Part shown: in pieces, positions 20,518 through 28,558 of the stretch
How the letters are laid out: each line of letters starts with the position of its first letter
Numbering within the stretch: the stretch's first letter is position 1
From: Magnetococcales bacterium
GTDB lineage: Bacteria; Pseudomonadota; Magnetococcia; Magnetococcales; JADFZT01
Length of the DNA stretch: 60,335 bases
Direction of reading: 5' to 3'
Assembly: GCA_015232395.1 (NCBI GenBank)
Contig: JADFZT010000010.1
Span: 23,766-84,100 of the forward strand
Made by a program: the position numbers and the translations under genes
The notes under the pieces: generated by a model
Seen by the model: the letters and a program-made list of their open reading frames with translations, nothing else
Database searches by the model: none
What the model was told of the DNA's origin: nothing

Positions 20518-22089
20518 ATGAGCCTGGTCAATCAAATGTTGCGGGATCTGGATCAGCGGGGGGGGATTCCATCCCAGGGGGAAGAGGTCTGTTTTCCTTC
20601 AGGCATCGCCTTTGAAGAGCAGACCATGGGGAGAGCTTTTGGGGTTGATGGGGCGCTTCGGCCCTGGCTTTTGGGGGCGCTTTTTGCCGGGGGCTTGGGC
20701 GTTGCAGCGCTCCTGATGCAAGGGGTGTCTTGGGAGCCATCGCATTCCTTGGGGTCTGATTCGAACGATCAAGTGGCATCAGCATTTTTGGCCACCCAGC
20801 CATCTGCCAGTCAATCCCACACTCATGCTTCAAAGGACTCTTCCCAGCCCGTCATCATCGGCTCAGAGCCTGCTGTTATCCCTTCCCAGGCCCACCAGAT
20901 GATCCAGGAGAGGGTGCATTCAGAGGTTCCAGATTTTCAGTCAGGGAAAGGGGGCATTCCCTCCACCCGGGCTTCTCTTTCCCCACCCACCAGAGAGCTC
21001 CAGGAGCAGGAGCTATCCACCCCGGAGCTTTCCCGGGCGATTGGTGAATTGTTGACCCTGGCCACCAGCTTGCCAAGGGTTGGGGGGGAAGGGTTGGCGG
21101 TAGAGGAAGCTTCCCGGCTGGGTGAACATTCCATCCCGAGGGAGCATCCTGAATCCCCGGAGTTTTTTAAAGCCACCTCCCTGAAACCAAGAGCCCCCTT
21201 TCTGACTCCCCCTGTTCTTGATGCCCCCTATCAGGGTTCTGCCAGGGCTGTTGCTGAGAATAACCAGCGGTTGCAAACCACCAGAGCCCAGGATCGAGGA
21301 ATCAAAACAGCGGTCGTTCCCCTTGAAATATCCGAGGCGCTGATCTCCTCGGCTCTCTCCCTGTTTTCCGATGAACGGGGCGTCGTAGAGGAGGGGGGAG
21401 GGGTGGCCCTGAAATATGCTCCCAAACCCCAGTGGATAGGGGATGGTCGCCAGGTGAAGCAGGTTTCCCAGCCTACCGATTGGGAAAGATCCCGGCTTTT
21501 GGAAAAGGAGGCCACCCGCACCCGGGAGTCGGACCGGGCGATTGTTTTGTTGAAGCAGGCCTTTGAGGCGGACCCCGACAACCTTTCCGCAGCTTTGCGT
21601 CTGGGGGAAAAATGGCTGCTGGATCAACAGGTCAATCAGGCCAGATCCCTCTCCCAAACCCTGGAACACCACCACCCCCGGGCTGTGGAAACCCTTTTGC
21701 TACAGGTGCGTCTGGCTTTTATCGATCAGGATTCTGCAAAAGCCCAAACACTGTTTGTCCAGTTTCGTCAGTGGCAGATCGGCAGCTACAGCCGCTATTT
21801 TGCCCACTTGGCCTCCCGCTTCCAAAAAGGGGGGATGTTCGAAACCGCCGGAGAGATCTATCAGGCCCTGGCAGAGCAGGAACCCCGGCAGGGTAACTGG
21901 TGGCTGGGGTTGGCGATTAGTCAGGAGCGCTTGGGTTTTCCCAAGGAGGCCCAGGACGCCTATCTCAAGGCGAGGGCGGATCGGCGCATGAAGGGGGCGG
22001 TGGCTGAATTTATCGAGGAGCGGTTGGCTTTTCTCGCCAAAAGTCCGGTAAAGCGCCAGCCGGTAGAGAATTCCCCTTTGGCTGGCTGA
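20518..22089 (+). CDS. mshN: MshN-like TPR protein
   Basis: A 523-residue protein starting with MSLVNQMLRDLDQRGG, the characteristic opening of MshN and related TPR proteins. A membrane helix lies around residues 47-67 (PWLLGALFAGGLGVAALLMQG). Then comes a long disordered, Pro/Ser-rich periplasmic segment (about 75-320), and a C-terminal TPR region (SDRAIVLLKQAFEADPDNLSAALRLG, then QAYLKARADR-like repeats). It would be a bitopic periplasmic scaffold of the pilus machine. It follows mshM after 34 bases, matching the known mshM-mshN-mshE order. Confidence 0.82.
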   Translation: MSLVNQMLRDLDQRGGIPSQGEEVCFPSGIAFEEQTMGRAFGVDGALRPWLLGALFAGGLGVAALLMQGVSWEPSHSLGSDSNDQVASAFLATQPSASQSHTHASKDSSQPVIIGSEPAVIPSQAHQMIQERVHSEVPDFQSGKGGIPSTRASLSPPTRELQEQELSTPELSRAIGELLTLATSLPRVGGEGLAVEEASRLGEHSIPREHPESPEFFKATSLKPRAPFLTPPVLDAPYQGSARAVAENNQRLQTTRAQDRGIKTAVVPLEISEALISSALSLFSDERGVVEEGGGVALKYAPKPQWIGDGRQVKQVSQPTDWERSRLLEKEATRTRESDRAIVLLKQAFEADPDNLSAALRLGEKWLLDQQVNQARSLSQTLEHHHPRAVETLLLQVRLAFIDQDSAKAQTLFVQFRQWQIGSYSRYFAHLASRFQKGGMFETAGEIYQALAEQEPRQGNWWLGLAISQERLGFPKEAQDAYLKARADRRMKGAVAEFIEERLAFLAKSPVKRQPVENSPLAG

Positions 22090-22293
22090 TTGGTTGGCTT
22101 TTGACCTTGGTCTCTCTGTCACGGATCTTTTCCCACGGATATCTCCGCCTCTGTTCCGGTCGTTTTTTCTCTCTTCTTCTGTTCCTGGGATCACCGCCCT
22201 TGATCTCCATGCTTGCCACTTCCACACCTGACCCTGTTATGATCCATACGGCTGATTTTATTGTTTCCACCTGACCTTTCAGGGATTCATTCC

Positions 22294-24642
22294 ATGGCTG
22301 TGACCCAAAAACTCGCCAAAACCCACGCCAAGTCCGATAAAAGCAGCTCTCCCCCTCGATTTAAGCTGGGGGACATGTTGGTGGAAAAGGGCAAAATCAC
22401 CCAGGAGCAGCTTCTGGAGGCCCTGAAACACCAGAAAGCCCAGGATGTTCGCCTGGGAGAGGCCCTGGTGGCCCTGGCGTTTCTTACCCAAAAACAGCTG
22501 GACGACTTTTTGGATACCCAGCGCAAGCAGGCTTTGGTAGGGAACCTGCTGGTTCGGGCGGGAAAAATTACCGAAGAGCAGCTTGGGGAAATTTTGGCTG
22601 AGCAGAAGCGGACCAAATGCCGCTTTGGCGAAGCTCTGCTGCGTTTGGAGGTGATGGAGGAGAAGGCCTTTTCCCAGTTTTTGGCGAGCCATCTGGGGGT
22701 GCCTTTTCTGGATTTGATGGAGATGGAGCTCCAGGAGGCGGCGGTCAAGCTGTTGCGGGAGGAGGATGCCCGTCGCCTGCGGGCCATTGTGGTGGTGGAC
22801 AACCTCAAAAGCGTCATCGTCGGGATGGTGGATCCCAGTGATCTGATGGCCTATGACGAGCTGGCCCAGATCATTCGCAAACCGATTCGCCTGGGGATGG
22901 TGATTGAGCGACAGTTTCACCAGGCCCTGGATCGGGTATTCAAAAAGACCGACCAGATTCAGGGGCTGGTGGAGGAGTTGGGGGATGAGGTGGATCGCAA
23001 ACGCCTCGACTTCAACCAGTTCGTCCAGTCTGAAATGCTCACCGAGGCCCCGGTGATGCGGGTGTTGCAGACCATGTTTGAAGATGCCGTGCGCCACAGC
23101 TCTTCGGACATTCACATTGAGCCGGGTCTGGAGGTGTTGCGCATTCGCAAGCGGGTGGATGGGGTGCTCCACGAACAGGTGTTGAAACAAAAACATATCG
23201 CCCCCTCCCTGATTTCCAAGCTCAAGCTGATGGCTGGTCTGGAAATTTCTGAACGCCGCCTGCCCCAGGATGGGCGCTTCAGCATGCGGGTGGATGCCTT
23301 GGATGTGGATGTGCGTATCTCGACCCTGCCCATTCAGACCGGTGAATCGGTGGTGATGCGGATTTTCAATCAGCAGGGGGCCAACATTCGCATCAACCAG
23401 GTGGGATTTCCCCCGGCCCTGCAAAACCGCCTGCGCAACTGGATCGCACGCCCCAATGGTCTCGTGCTGGTGAGCGGTCCCACCGGCAGCGGCAAGACCA
23501 CCACTCTTTATGCCGCCTTGAATGAACTCAACGTCTCCTCAAAAAAAATCATCACCGTGGAAGATCCGGTGGAATATCGCCTGGATCGGATCAATCAGGT
23601 GCAGGTCAATTCCAAGATCGGGCTCACTTTTGCTTCGATTTTGCGCAACGTTTTGCGCCAGGATCCCGACGTGGTGCTGGTGGGTGAGATGCGGGATCAG
23701 GAGACAGCCGATCTGGCGATTCGGGCGGCTCTGACCGGTCATTTGGTGCTCTCCACCATTCACACCCGGGATGCCGCTTCCACGGCGGTGCGCTTGATGG
23801 ATATGGAGGTGAAGGGGTATGCCGTGGCTTCGGCGCTGGTGGGGGTGTTGGCCCAACGGCTGGTGCGGCGGATCTGCCCCCACTGTGTAGCCCCCTATCA
23901 ACCCAATGTTCAGGAGCAAGCGTGGCTTTCGACCATGATCCGGGATGAAAATCTCCCTCTGAAAGTGGGTAAGGGGTGCAAGCGTTGTCAAAAAACCGGC
24001 TATCTGGGCCGGGTGGCCGTGGGGGAAATGCTGGAGATGGATGAGCCACTCTCCCAGGCCTTGCAGATGAACGATACCGGGGCCTTTTTGCAGCGGACCG
24101 CCCGGCAAAAGGGGTTTGTCTCTTTGCATCAGGCGGGATTGCTCTACGCTCGGGGGGGGATCACCACTTTGAGTGAAGTGATGCGCCATTTTGGCGATCC
24201 CACCTTCAGCGACACCCCCCTGGCGAGCCAAACCACCGGAGGAAGTGGTCAAACCGTCCGTCCCACCCAAACCCTGCGCACCACCCAGGCTCCCCGGACT
24301 CAGAGCGTGGCTGGGGGGGGTGTTCCGGGCAGAACCCAATCCCCCACGGCCCGCAAAGCGCCATCGGCCCCCCAAACGCCGGTCACACAACAGGCCGCCC
24401 CAGTCGATGATGAGGATAAAACCGTAGTAGCCGGTCAGGCCCAGATCCCAACCCAAGCGCCTATCCAGGCCAAATCACGGATGATTCCAGGCCTGGATGA
24501 TGAGGATAAAACCGTAGTGGCTGGTCAGGCTCAGATCCCAACCCAAGCGCCTATCCAGGCCAAGTCACGGATGATTCCAGACCTGGATGATGAAGATGAC
24601 GATGAAGAGGATGCCCCCACCATGATTGCGCCAAAATCCTGA
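22294..24642 (+). CDS. mshE: MshE-type pilus extension ATPase with doubled MshEN domain and acidic repeat tail
   Basis: A 782-residue GspE-family ATPase that powers pilus extension on the cytoplasmic face of the platform. The catalytic core shows Walker A (GPTGSGKTTTLYA), the Asp box (ITVEDPVEYRL), Walker B (VVLVGEMRDQETADLAIRAA) and the tetracysteine zinc site (CPHC ... CKRC). The N-terminus contains four copies of the 24-residue MshEN half-motif (about residues 21-45, 52-76, 83-108, 113-137), which in VcMshE bind cyclic-di-GMP; the first reads LGDMLVEKGKITQEQLLEAL. An unusual ~140-residue C-terminal tail includes two 30-residue repeats (DEDKTVVAGQ) and an acidic end with DAPTMIAP. The ATG at 22294 is preceded by CAGGGA; the frame starts farther upstream without support. 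Confidence 0.9.
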   Translation: MAVTQKLAKTHAKSDKSSSPPRFKLGDMLVEKGKITQEQLLEALKHQKAQDVRLGEALVALAFLTQKQLDDFLDTQRKQALVGNLLVRAGKITEEQLGEILAEQKRTKCRFGEALLRLEVMEEKAFSQFLASHLGVPFLDLMEMELQEAAVKLLREEDARRLRAIVVVDNLKSVIVGMVDPSDLMAYDELAQIIRKPIRLGMVIERQFHQALDRVFKKTDQIQGLVEELGDEVDRKRLDFNQFVQSEMLTEAPVMRVLQTMFEDAVRHSSSDIHIEPGLEVLRIRKRVDGVLHEQVLKQKHIAPSLISKLKLMAGLEISERRLPQDGRFSMRVDALDVDVRISTLPIQTGESVVMRIFNQQGANIRINQVGFPPALQNRLRNWIARPNGLVLVSGPTGSGKTTTLYAALNELNVSSKKIITVEDPVEYRLDRINQVQVNSKIGLTFASILRNVLRQDPDVVLVGEMRDQETADLAIRAALTGHLVLSTIHTRDAASTAVRLMDMEVKGYAVASALVGVLAQRLVRRICPHCVAPYQPNVQEQAWLSTMIRDENLPLKVGKGCKRCQKTGYLGRVAVGEMLEMDEPLSQALQMNDTGAFLQRTARQKGFVSLHQAGLLYARGGITTLSEVMRHFGDPTFSDTPLASQTTGGSGQTVRPTQTLRTTQAPRTQSVAGGGVPGRTQSPTARKAPSAPQTPVTQQAAPVDDEDKTVVAGQAQIPTQAPIQAKSRMIPGLDDEDKTVVAGQAQIPTQAPIQAKSRMIPDLDDEDDDEEDAPTMIAPKS
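24406..24585 (+). repeat. Two 90-base in-frame repeats in the mshE tail
   Basis: Two adjacent 90-base units (24406-24495 and 24496-24585) differ by only a few bases. They encode a 30-residue segment that begins DDEDKTVVAGQ and includes QIPTQAPIQAKSRMIP. A partial acidic start of a third unit follows. High DNA identity suggests recent duplication. Confidence 0.95.
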
Positions 24643-24864
24643 TGAGGATGGAATGAGGTGCTGCCAATAGGGGGGGCTGCTCGTCATCATCACATCGGGA
24701 CAAACTGAAAAGGCCTGTTTTTTTTCCGTGAAGCTCGGGCGGTGTCTGGCCGATGAATAAGGAGAAGTAGCGGCATTTCGCCTGTTTTTGGAAAAATGAT
24801 GGGTGGTATGGGTGATGTGGATGGCCGGAAAGGGCCGGTGAATGGGGCGAGGTGAAGAGCTGGT

Positions 24865-26079
24865 ATGAGAGCATTTCGTTTCAAGGGCCGGGCCAAGGAC
24901 GGCAAGATCATCACTGGTGAGATGCCGGGGAATGCCTCTGGCGAGGTAGTGGAAAAGCTTTCCAATCAGGGCATCATTCCTCTGGAGGTGGTGGCATCGG
25001 AATCGGACAATCCCCTGGGATTTTTGCAGGGGTTGATGGATCGCAAGCCCGGCCTCGACGACATCATTCTTTTTGCCCGGCAGATGGAGACCCTGACCCG
25101 CTCGGGCATTCCCCTGGTGCGGGCGGTGGGCGGGGTGCGGGATGGGGTGCACAATCGTCTTTTTCAGAGGGTATTGACCCAGGTGATTGAGCAGATTGAA
25201 GGGGGGCGGGCTTTTTCCGCCGCCCTGGGTGAACATCCCAAGGTATTCAATAATTTATTTGTCAACATGGTCAACATGGGTGAGGAGAGCGGCGGCCTGG
25301 AAGAGGTGTTTGGCCAGCTCTACCGCTATATGGAAGTGGATCGGGAGACCGCCCGACGCATCAAGGCAGCCATGCGCTATCCGATGATTGTGATGGGGGC
25401 GATGGTGATCGCACTTTTTATCGTTTCCTATTTTGTCATTCCGACCTTTTTTGAATTTTATGAAAATTTTGACATGGAGCTGCCCTGGCAGACCCAGGTT
25501 TTGATCGATGTGTCCGAATTTACCGTGCAATATTGGTATTTTATCGCCGGGGGGCTGGTGGTGGGGATCGTTGGCTTTTTCCACTATATCGGCACCCCTG
25601 AGGGGGAACGCTGGTGGAGTGAAAAAAAATTACGCCTGCCCATTGTTGGCTCCATCATGCTACGGGGAACCCTGGCCCGTTTTGCCCGCTCCTATGCCAT
25701 GGGCTCCAAAGCCGGGGTGCCGGTGCTCCAGAGTCTGAACTCGGTCTCTCAGGCGGTGGATAACGCTTATGTGGCGGAAAAGACCCTGGAGATCAAGGCC
25801 GGAATCAGCGAGGGGGAGACCCTGATGCAGAGCGCCTATGGCACCCGACTTTTCCCCCCTCTGGTGTTGCAGATGATGGCCGTGGGAGAGGAGACCGGGC
25901 AGATGGACCAGATGATGATGGATGTGGCGCTTTTTTATGAACAGGAGCTGGAATATGACGTCAAAGCCCTGACCACCCTCATCGAGCCCATTCTCACGGC
26001 GATGATGGCGGGGATGGTGTTGATTTTGGCAGTGGGTATCTTTTTGCCCATGTGGAATCTGGTGCAGATGGCCAACTGA
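24865..26079 (+). CDS. mshG: MshG (GspF/PilC-like) inner-membrane platform protein
   Basis: A 404-residue protein of the GspF family: two similar cytoplasmic T2SSF domains (about residues 66-190 and 268-390) and three membrane helices near 165-190, 215-240 and 370-395. Signature segments are LILFARQMETLTRSGIPLVRAV-like in the first domain and FARSYAMGSKAGVPVLQSLNSVSQAV in the second. It sits in the inner membrane as the rotor-like platform driven by MshE. It lies 222 bases after mshE, with a run of short hairpin-free sequence between them. ATG at 24865; an AGGTGAAG sits just upstream. Confidence 0.92.
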   Translation: MRAFRFKGRAKDGKIITGEMPGNASGEVVEKLSNQGIIPLEVVASESDNPLGFLQGLMDRKPGLDDIILFARQMETLTRSGIPLVRAVGGVRDGVHNRLFQRVLTQVIEQIEGGRAFSAALGEHPKVFNNLFVNMVNMGEESGGLEEVFGQLYRYMEVDRETARRIKAAMRYPMIVMGAMVIALFIVSYFVIPTFFEFYENFDMELPWQTQVLIDVSEFTVQYWYFIAGGLVVGIVGFFHYIGTPEGERWWSEKKLRLPIVGSIMLRGTLARFARSYAMGSKAGVPVLQSLNSVSQAVDNAYVAEKTLEIKAGISEGETLMQSAYGTRLFPPLVLQMMAVGEETGQMDQMMMDVALFYEQELEYDVKALTTLIEPILTAMMAGMVLILAVGIFLPMWNLVQMAN

Positions 26080-26101
26080 TTGGATTTTTTTTGGAGCGTT
26101 T

Positions 26102-26126
26102 CAATCCATTTCAGTGGATTGTTTTG
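26102..26126 (+). terminator. Possible intrinsic terminator or attenuator before the pilin gene
   Basis: CAATCCA, six-base loop, TGGATTG, then TTTTG. The stem is short (7 base pairs) and moderately stable. It lies between mshG and the first pilin gene and could separate the assembly-machinery transcript from a stronger pilin transcript. Confidence 0.4.
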
Positions 26127-26247
26127 TTGCGAAAAGTGTCTATGAAAGCAAAAGAGAAGCGTAGATTTTTTTTAAACGATGGCGTATTATATGAATGGCT
26201 CCTTGTGCAGTGGGTTGAGCCAAATATTCAGACTTAGGAGAGGTTCC

Positions 26248-26511
26248 ATGAAAAACAGACCCGCAAATCGCCGCATCAACCGTAAAGAGGGCGGCTTCAC
26301 CCTGCTCGAACTGATCATCGTGGTGATCGTCATCGGTATTCTGGGCTCCATGGCCCTACCCAAATTCGGCACCATCACCGACACCGCCCAAATCAACGTA
26401 GACAACTACGAAGATGCTGCTGAGGCCTCCCAGGATGCGTGCCTGGAAGCCACCAGCAACAACACCACCATCTGCGGTGCCAGCACCGATAAGATCAGCA
26501 GCGGGAATTAA
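26248..26511 (+). CDS. Very short type IV pilin (MshA-like)
   Basis: An 87-residue prepilin. The leader is basic and ends in GG; the processing site is G|FTLLELIIV with Glu at mature position 5. The hydrophobic alpha-1 helix ends in MALPKFG, after which only about 45 residues remain, with two cysteines (DAC and TIC, about 14 apart) that could form a disulfide. A mature size of about 71 residues is roughly half the usual length of MshA. AGGAG sits just before the ATG, a strong site. It is the first and best-translated-looking pilin gene, so it may be the major subunit, or a short isoform beside the next pilin. There is no stop-in-middle or frameshift that would explain the shortness. Confidence 0.85.
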   Translation: MKNRPANRRINRKEGGFTLLELIIVVIVIGILGSMALPKFGTITDTAQINVDNYEDAAEASQDACLEATSNNTTICGASTDKISSGN

Positions 26512-26523
26512 GCTGTTCGGCAA

Positions 26524-26546
26524 CCCTTTTCCAATGGGGAAAGGGG
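26524..26546 (+). other. Hairpin after the short pilin gene
   Basis: CCCTTTTCC, loop AAT, GGGGAAAGGGG form an almost continuous stem 12 bases after the pilin stop codon. No T-run follows, so it is more likely to protect the 3' end of the pilin message or reduce read-through than to be a full terminator. Confidence 0.35.
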
Positions 26547-26685
26547 CTGGAGCAGAAGTGAATTTTTGGCTGGGGTAGTGCTTGGTTGGCATCTGAGGAG
26601 GAGGATAGCCTTTTTTCGGGTAGTCGGTCGGCAATAGATTCCCTCAAAGGGGTTTTCCCCAGCTGGACTGGAGTTGATCTGATAG

Positions 26686-27057
26686 ATGAAAAGGGCCAAA
26701 TCAGCCGGTTATCGAGATCAACAGGGATTCAGTTTTCTGGAACTGGTCATTGTGGTCGTCATCGTCGGCATTCTGGCGGCCATGAGCCTGCCCAAGTTTG
26801 GCTCCCTGGGACCAAGTGCCGCCAACGCCAATGCCGAATCGGTCGCCGGAGCCATCGGCGCTGCTGCGGCCAGCTATAACGCCCGCTGTGAAGTGGGCCT
26901 GGAAACCGCCTGCTCCGGCCTCACCTGTTCGGCTGCCATGGGGCTGTTGAGCGGTATTGATGCCGCTGATTATACCCTGGGCGGCAGTCCCGGGAATGGC
27001 TGCACGGTGCTTCACACCAAGGGGGATACCACCTATACCTCCGCTCCGATTCAGTAA
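26686..27057 (+). CDS. Type IV pilin (MshA-like)
   Basis: A 123-residue prepilin: leader MKRAKSAGYRDQQG, processing at G|FSFLELVIV with Glu at +5, hydrophobic helix ending in MSLPKFG, the same motif as in the preceding pilin. The globular part has five cysteines (C near 68, 77, 82 and others), so at least two disulfides are possible. It is close to normal pilin size. It may be the major MshA-like subunit or a minor one paired with the 87-residue pilin. A GGAG lies about 12 bases upstream of the ATG. Confidence 0.88.
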   Translation: MKRAKSAGYRDQQGFSFLELVIVVVIVGILAAMSLPKFGSLGPSAANANAESVAGAIGAAAASYNARCEVGLETACSGLTCSAAMGLLSGIDAADYTLGGSPGNGCTVLHTKGDTTYTSAPIQ

Positions 27058-27178
27058 CCAGCTCCGGCTTTCCACAGTTGCCAGGCCCAGCAGGCTTTTC
27101 TTTCCAGGTTTGCTTGAGAGAGTCAGGTTAAGATGGCGGGCTTGGGGGTGACTCCTTCACCACCAGGGGGTGTGGCAG

Positions 27179-27622
27179 ATGGCGAAACCAGGATCGCTCC
27201 TGAGACGTTCCAACCACCTTGATACCGAAGGCTTTACCCTCCTGGAGCTGGTTTTGGTGATGGTGGTTCTGGGGCTTTTGGCTTTTTCCGCCATTCCTCT
27301 TTTTCCGGATGGGGTGGACCGGGTGGCTGAAGCCCGGCGGCTGGCGGGGGAGATCCGCCTGGCCCAATCCCACGCCATGAACCGGGGGGAGCGCTACACC
27401 ATTCTCTCCACCGGCGACAGCTCCTACGAAATCCGCGACAGCAGCAACAACCCCGTAGCGGGTAGCACCACCACCCTGAAGCGGGGCAGCCTCTCCACCT
27501 TCACCATCGAGTTCGACTCTTTCGGCTCTCCCACAGCCGGAGCCACCACCATCACCGTGACCGACAATGGCACCACCCAGGTGGGCGTAGCTGCCGACAC
27601 CGGCTATGTGAGCGTGCCATGA
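27179..27622 (+). CDS. mshC: MshC/GspH-like minor pilin
   Basis: A 147-residue prepilin with G|FTLLELVLVMVVLG processing site, Glu at +5, and GspH-type features after the helix (EARRLAGEIRLAQSHAMNRGERYTI). Minor pilins of this type form the initiation complex or tip of the pilus. The ATG at 27179 has GGGGG eight bases upstream; an in-frame GTG at 27170 is less likely. The gene overlaps the next one by four bases (ATGA), showing translational coupling. Confidence 0.85.
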   Translation: MAKPGSLLRRSNHLDTEGFTLLELVLVMVVLGLLAFSAIPLFPDGVDRVAEARRLAGEIRLAQSHAMNRGERYTILSTGDSSYEIRDSSNNPVAGSTTTLKRGSLSTFTIEFDSFGSPTAGATTITVTDNGTTQVGVAADTGYVSVP

Positions 27623-28032
27623 ATCATCCCCTCTCTCATCGCGGCTATACCTTTCTGGAAGTGATCGTGGTGATTGTGGTGATCGGTATGGTGGCAGCGG
27701 GTCTCTCATCGGCCATGGTCACCTCTTTGCAAAACCCCACCCTGAACCGGGAGGTGGCCCAAGCGACCTTTGTGGCCCAGCAGACCCTGGATACCATCCT
27801 CACCGACCGCCGCAGCGGTGATCCAGCCAAAGGGTATGACAACACCACCACTGCCTTTGCCACCACCATCCTGGCAGGAAAAGTCTTTACCCCTACGGTG
27901 ACGGTGTCGGCTCAGGGTGCTGGTAGTAATGGTTGTCCAGCGGGGGCGGATTGCAAATTGGTGGAAGTTTCGGTGGTCGCCCCCGGGGGAGCCACGATTG
28001 AGGCCGCTACGTTGTTGATCGATTATGAGTGA
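27619..28032 (+). CDS. mshD: MshD/GspI-like minor pilin
   Basis: A 137-residue prepilin with a short leader (MNHPLSHRG), processing at G|YTFLEVIVVIVVIG with Glu at +5, and a GspI/MshD-like region with FVAQQTLDTILTDRRSGD. It starts inside the end of mshC (ATGA overlap) and ends over the start region of the next gene, so all of these minor pilins are probably made together. The C-terminal part has two cysteines (NGCPAGADC). Confidence 0.82.
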   Translation: MNHPLSHRGYTFLEVIVVIVVIGMVAAGLSSAMVTSLQNPTLNREVAQATFVAQQTLDTILTDRRSGDPAKGYDNTTTAFATTILAGKVFTPTVTVSAQGAGSNGCPAGADCKLVEVSVVAPGGATIEAATLLIDYE

Positions 28033-28045
28033 CAGGGGAATGACC

Positions 28046-28558
28046 ATGATCCCATCACCAGAAAGGAGCTGGCCTGTTGCCGGTCGATTGAGGGGGAGAG
28101 AGTGGCTTGCCCCCCGGCACCAAGCCCGGCGCTTGGGATTTACCCTCCTGGAGATGGTGATGACCATCACGCTGCTGGCGGTGGTGACCGGCATGGTGTT
28201 GCCCATTCTATCGGTAGGATTTGAAACCTTTTTTCTCCACTCCAACATTCGAGAGAGCGACAGTCGTGCGCTTTTGGCTCTGGAGCGAATGACCCGGGAG
28301 TTGCGGGGGGCGGATCCTGACACCCTCGTCACCGGGGCCAGCTCCATCTCCTTTACCGATCAAAATGGTGCGGCGGTTTCCTTTGTACTGAATAACGATA
28401 CCCTGATGCGGGGGGGGAGTATTCTGGCGGAAGGGGTGACGGCGCTGGCGTTTACGGTAAATAGTGGAACCTATGACACCACGGTACAGATCGATCTGAC
28501 TGTGGAGGTGGGGGGGCAGGGGGAACCTTTCCGCACGACAGTAGGGATTCGGAACTGA
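28046..28558 (+). CDS. mshO: MshO/GspJ-like minor pilin
   Basis: A 170-residue prepilin. The leader is long and basic and ends RRLG, then G|FTLLEMVMTITLLAVVTGM with Glu at +5. The domain after the helix (SDSRALLALERMTRELRGADPDT) resembles GspJ/MshO. The ATG at 28046 was chosen because AGGGG lies seven bases upstream; the ATG at 28025, which overlaps mshD by eight bases, is a possible coupled start. The gene ends in TGATG, sharing one base with the next start. Confidence 0.82.
   Translation: MIPSPERSWPVAGRLRGREWLAPRHQARRLGFTLLEMVMTITLLAVVTGMVLPILSVGFETFFLHSNIRESDSRALLALERMTRELRGADPDTLVTGASSISFTDQNGAAVSFVLNNDTLMRGGSILAEGVTALAFTVNSGTYDTTVQIDLTVEVGGQGEPFRTTVGIRN

Noticed and set aside
22279-23424. 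381-residue open frame on the minus strand
   Set aside because: Antisense to the well-defined mshE gene, with low-complexity His/Leu/Gln composition.
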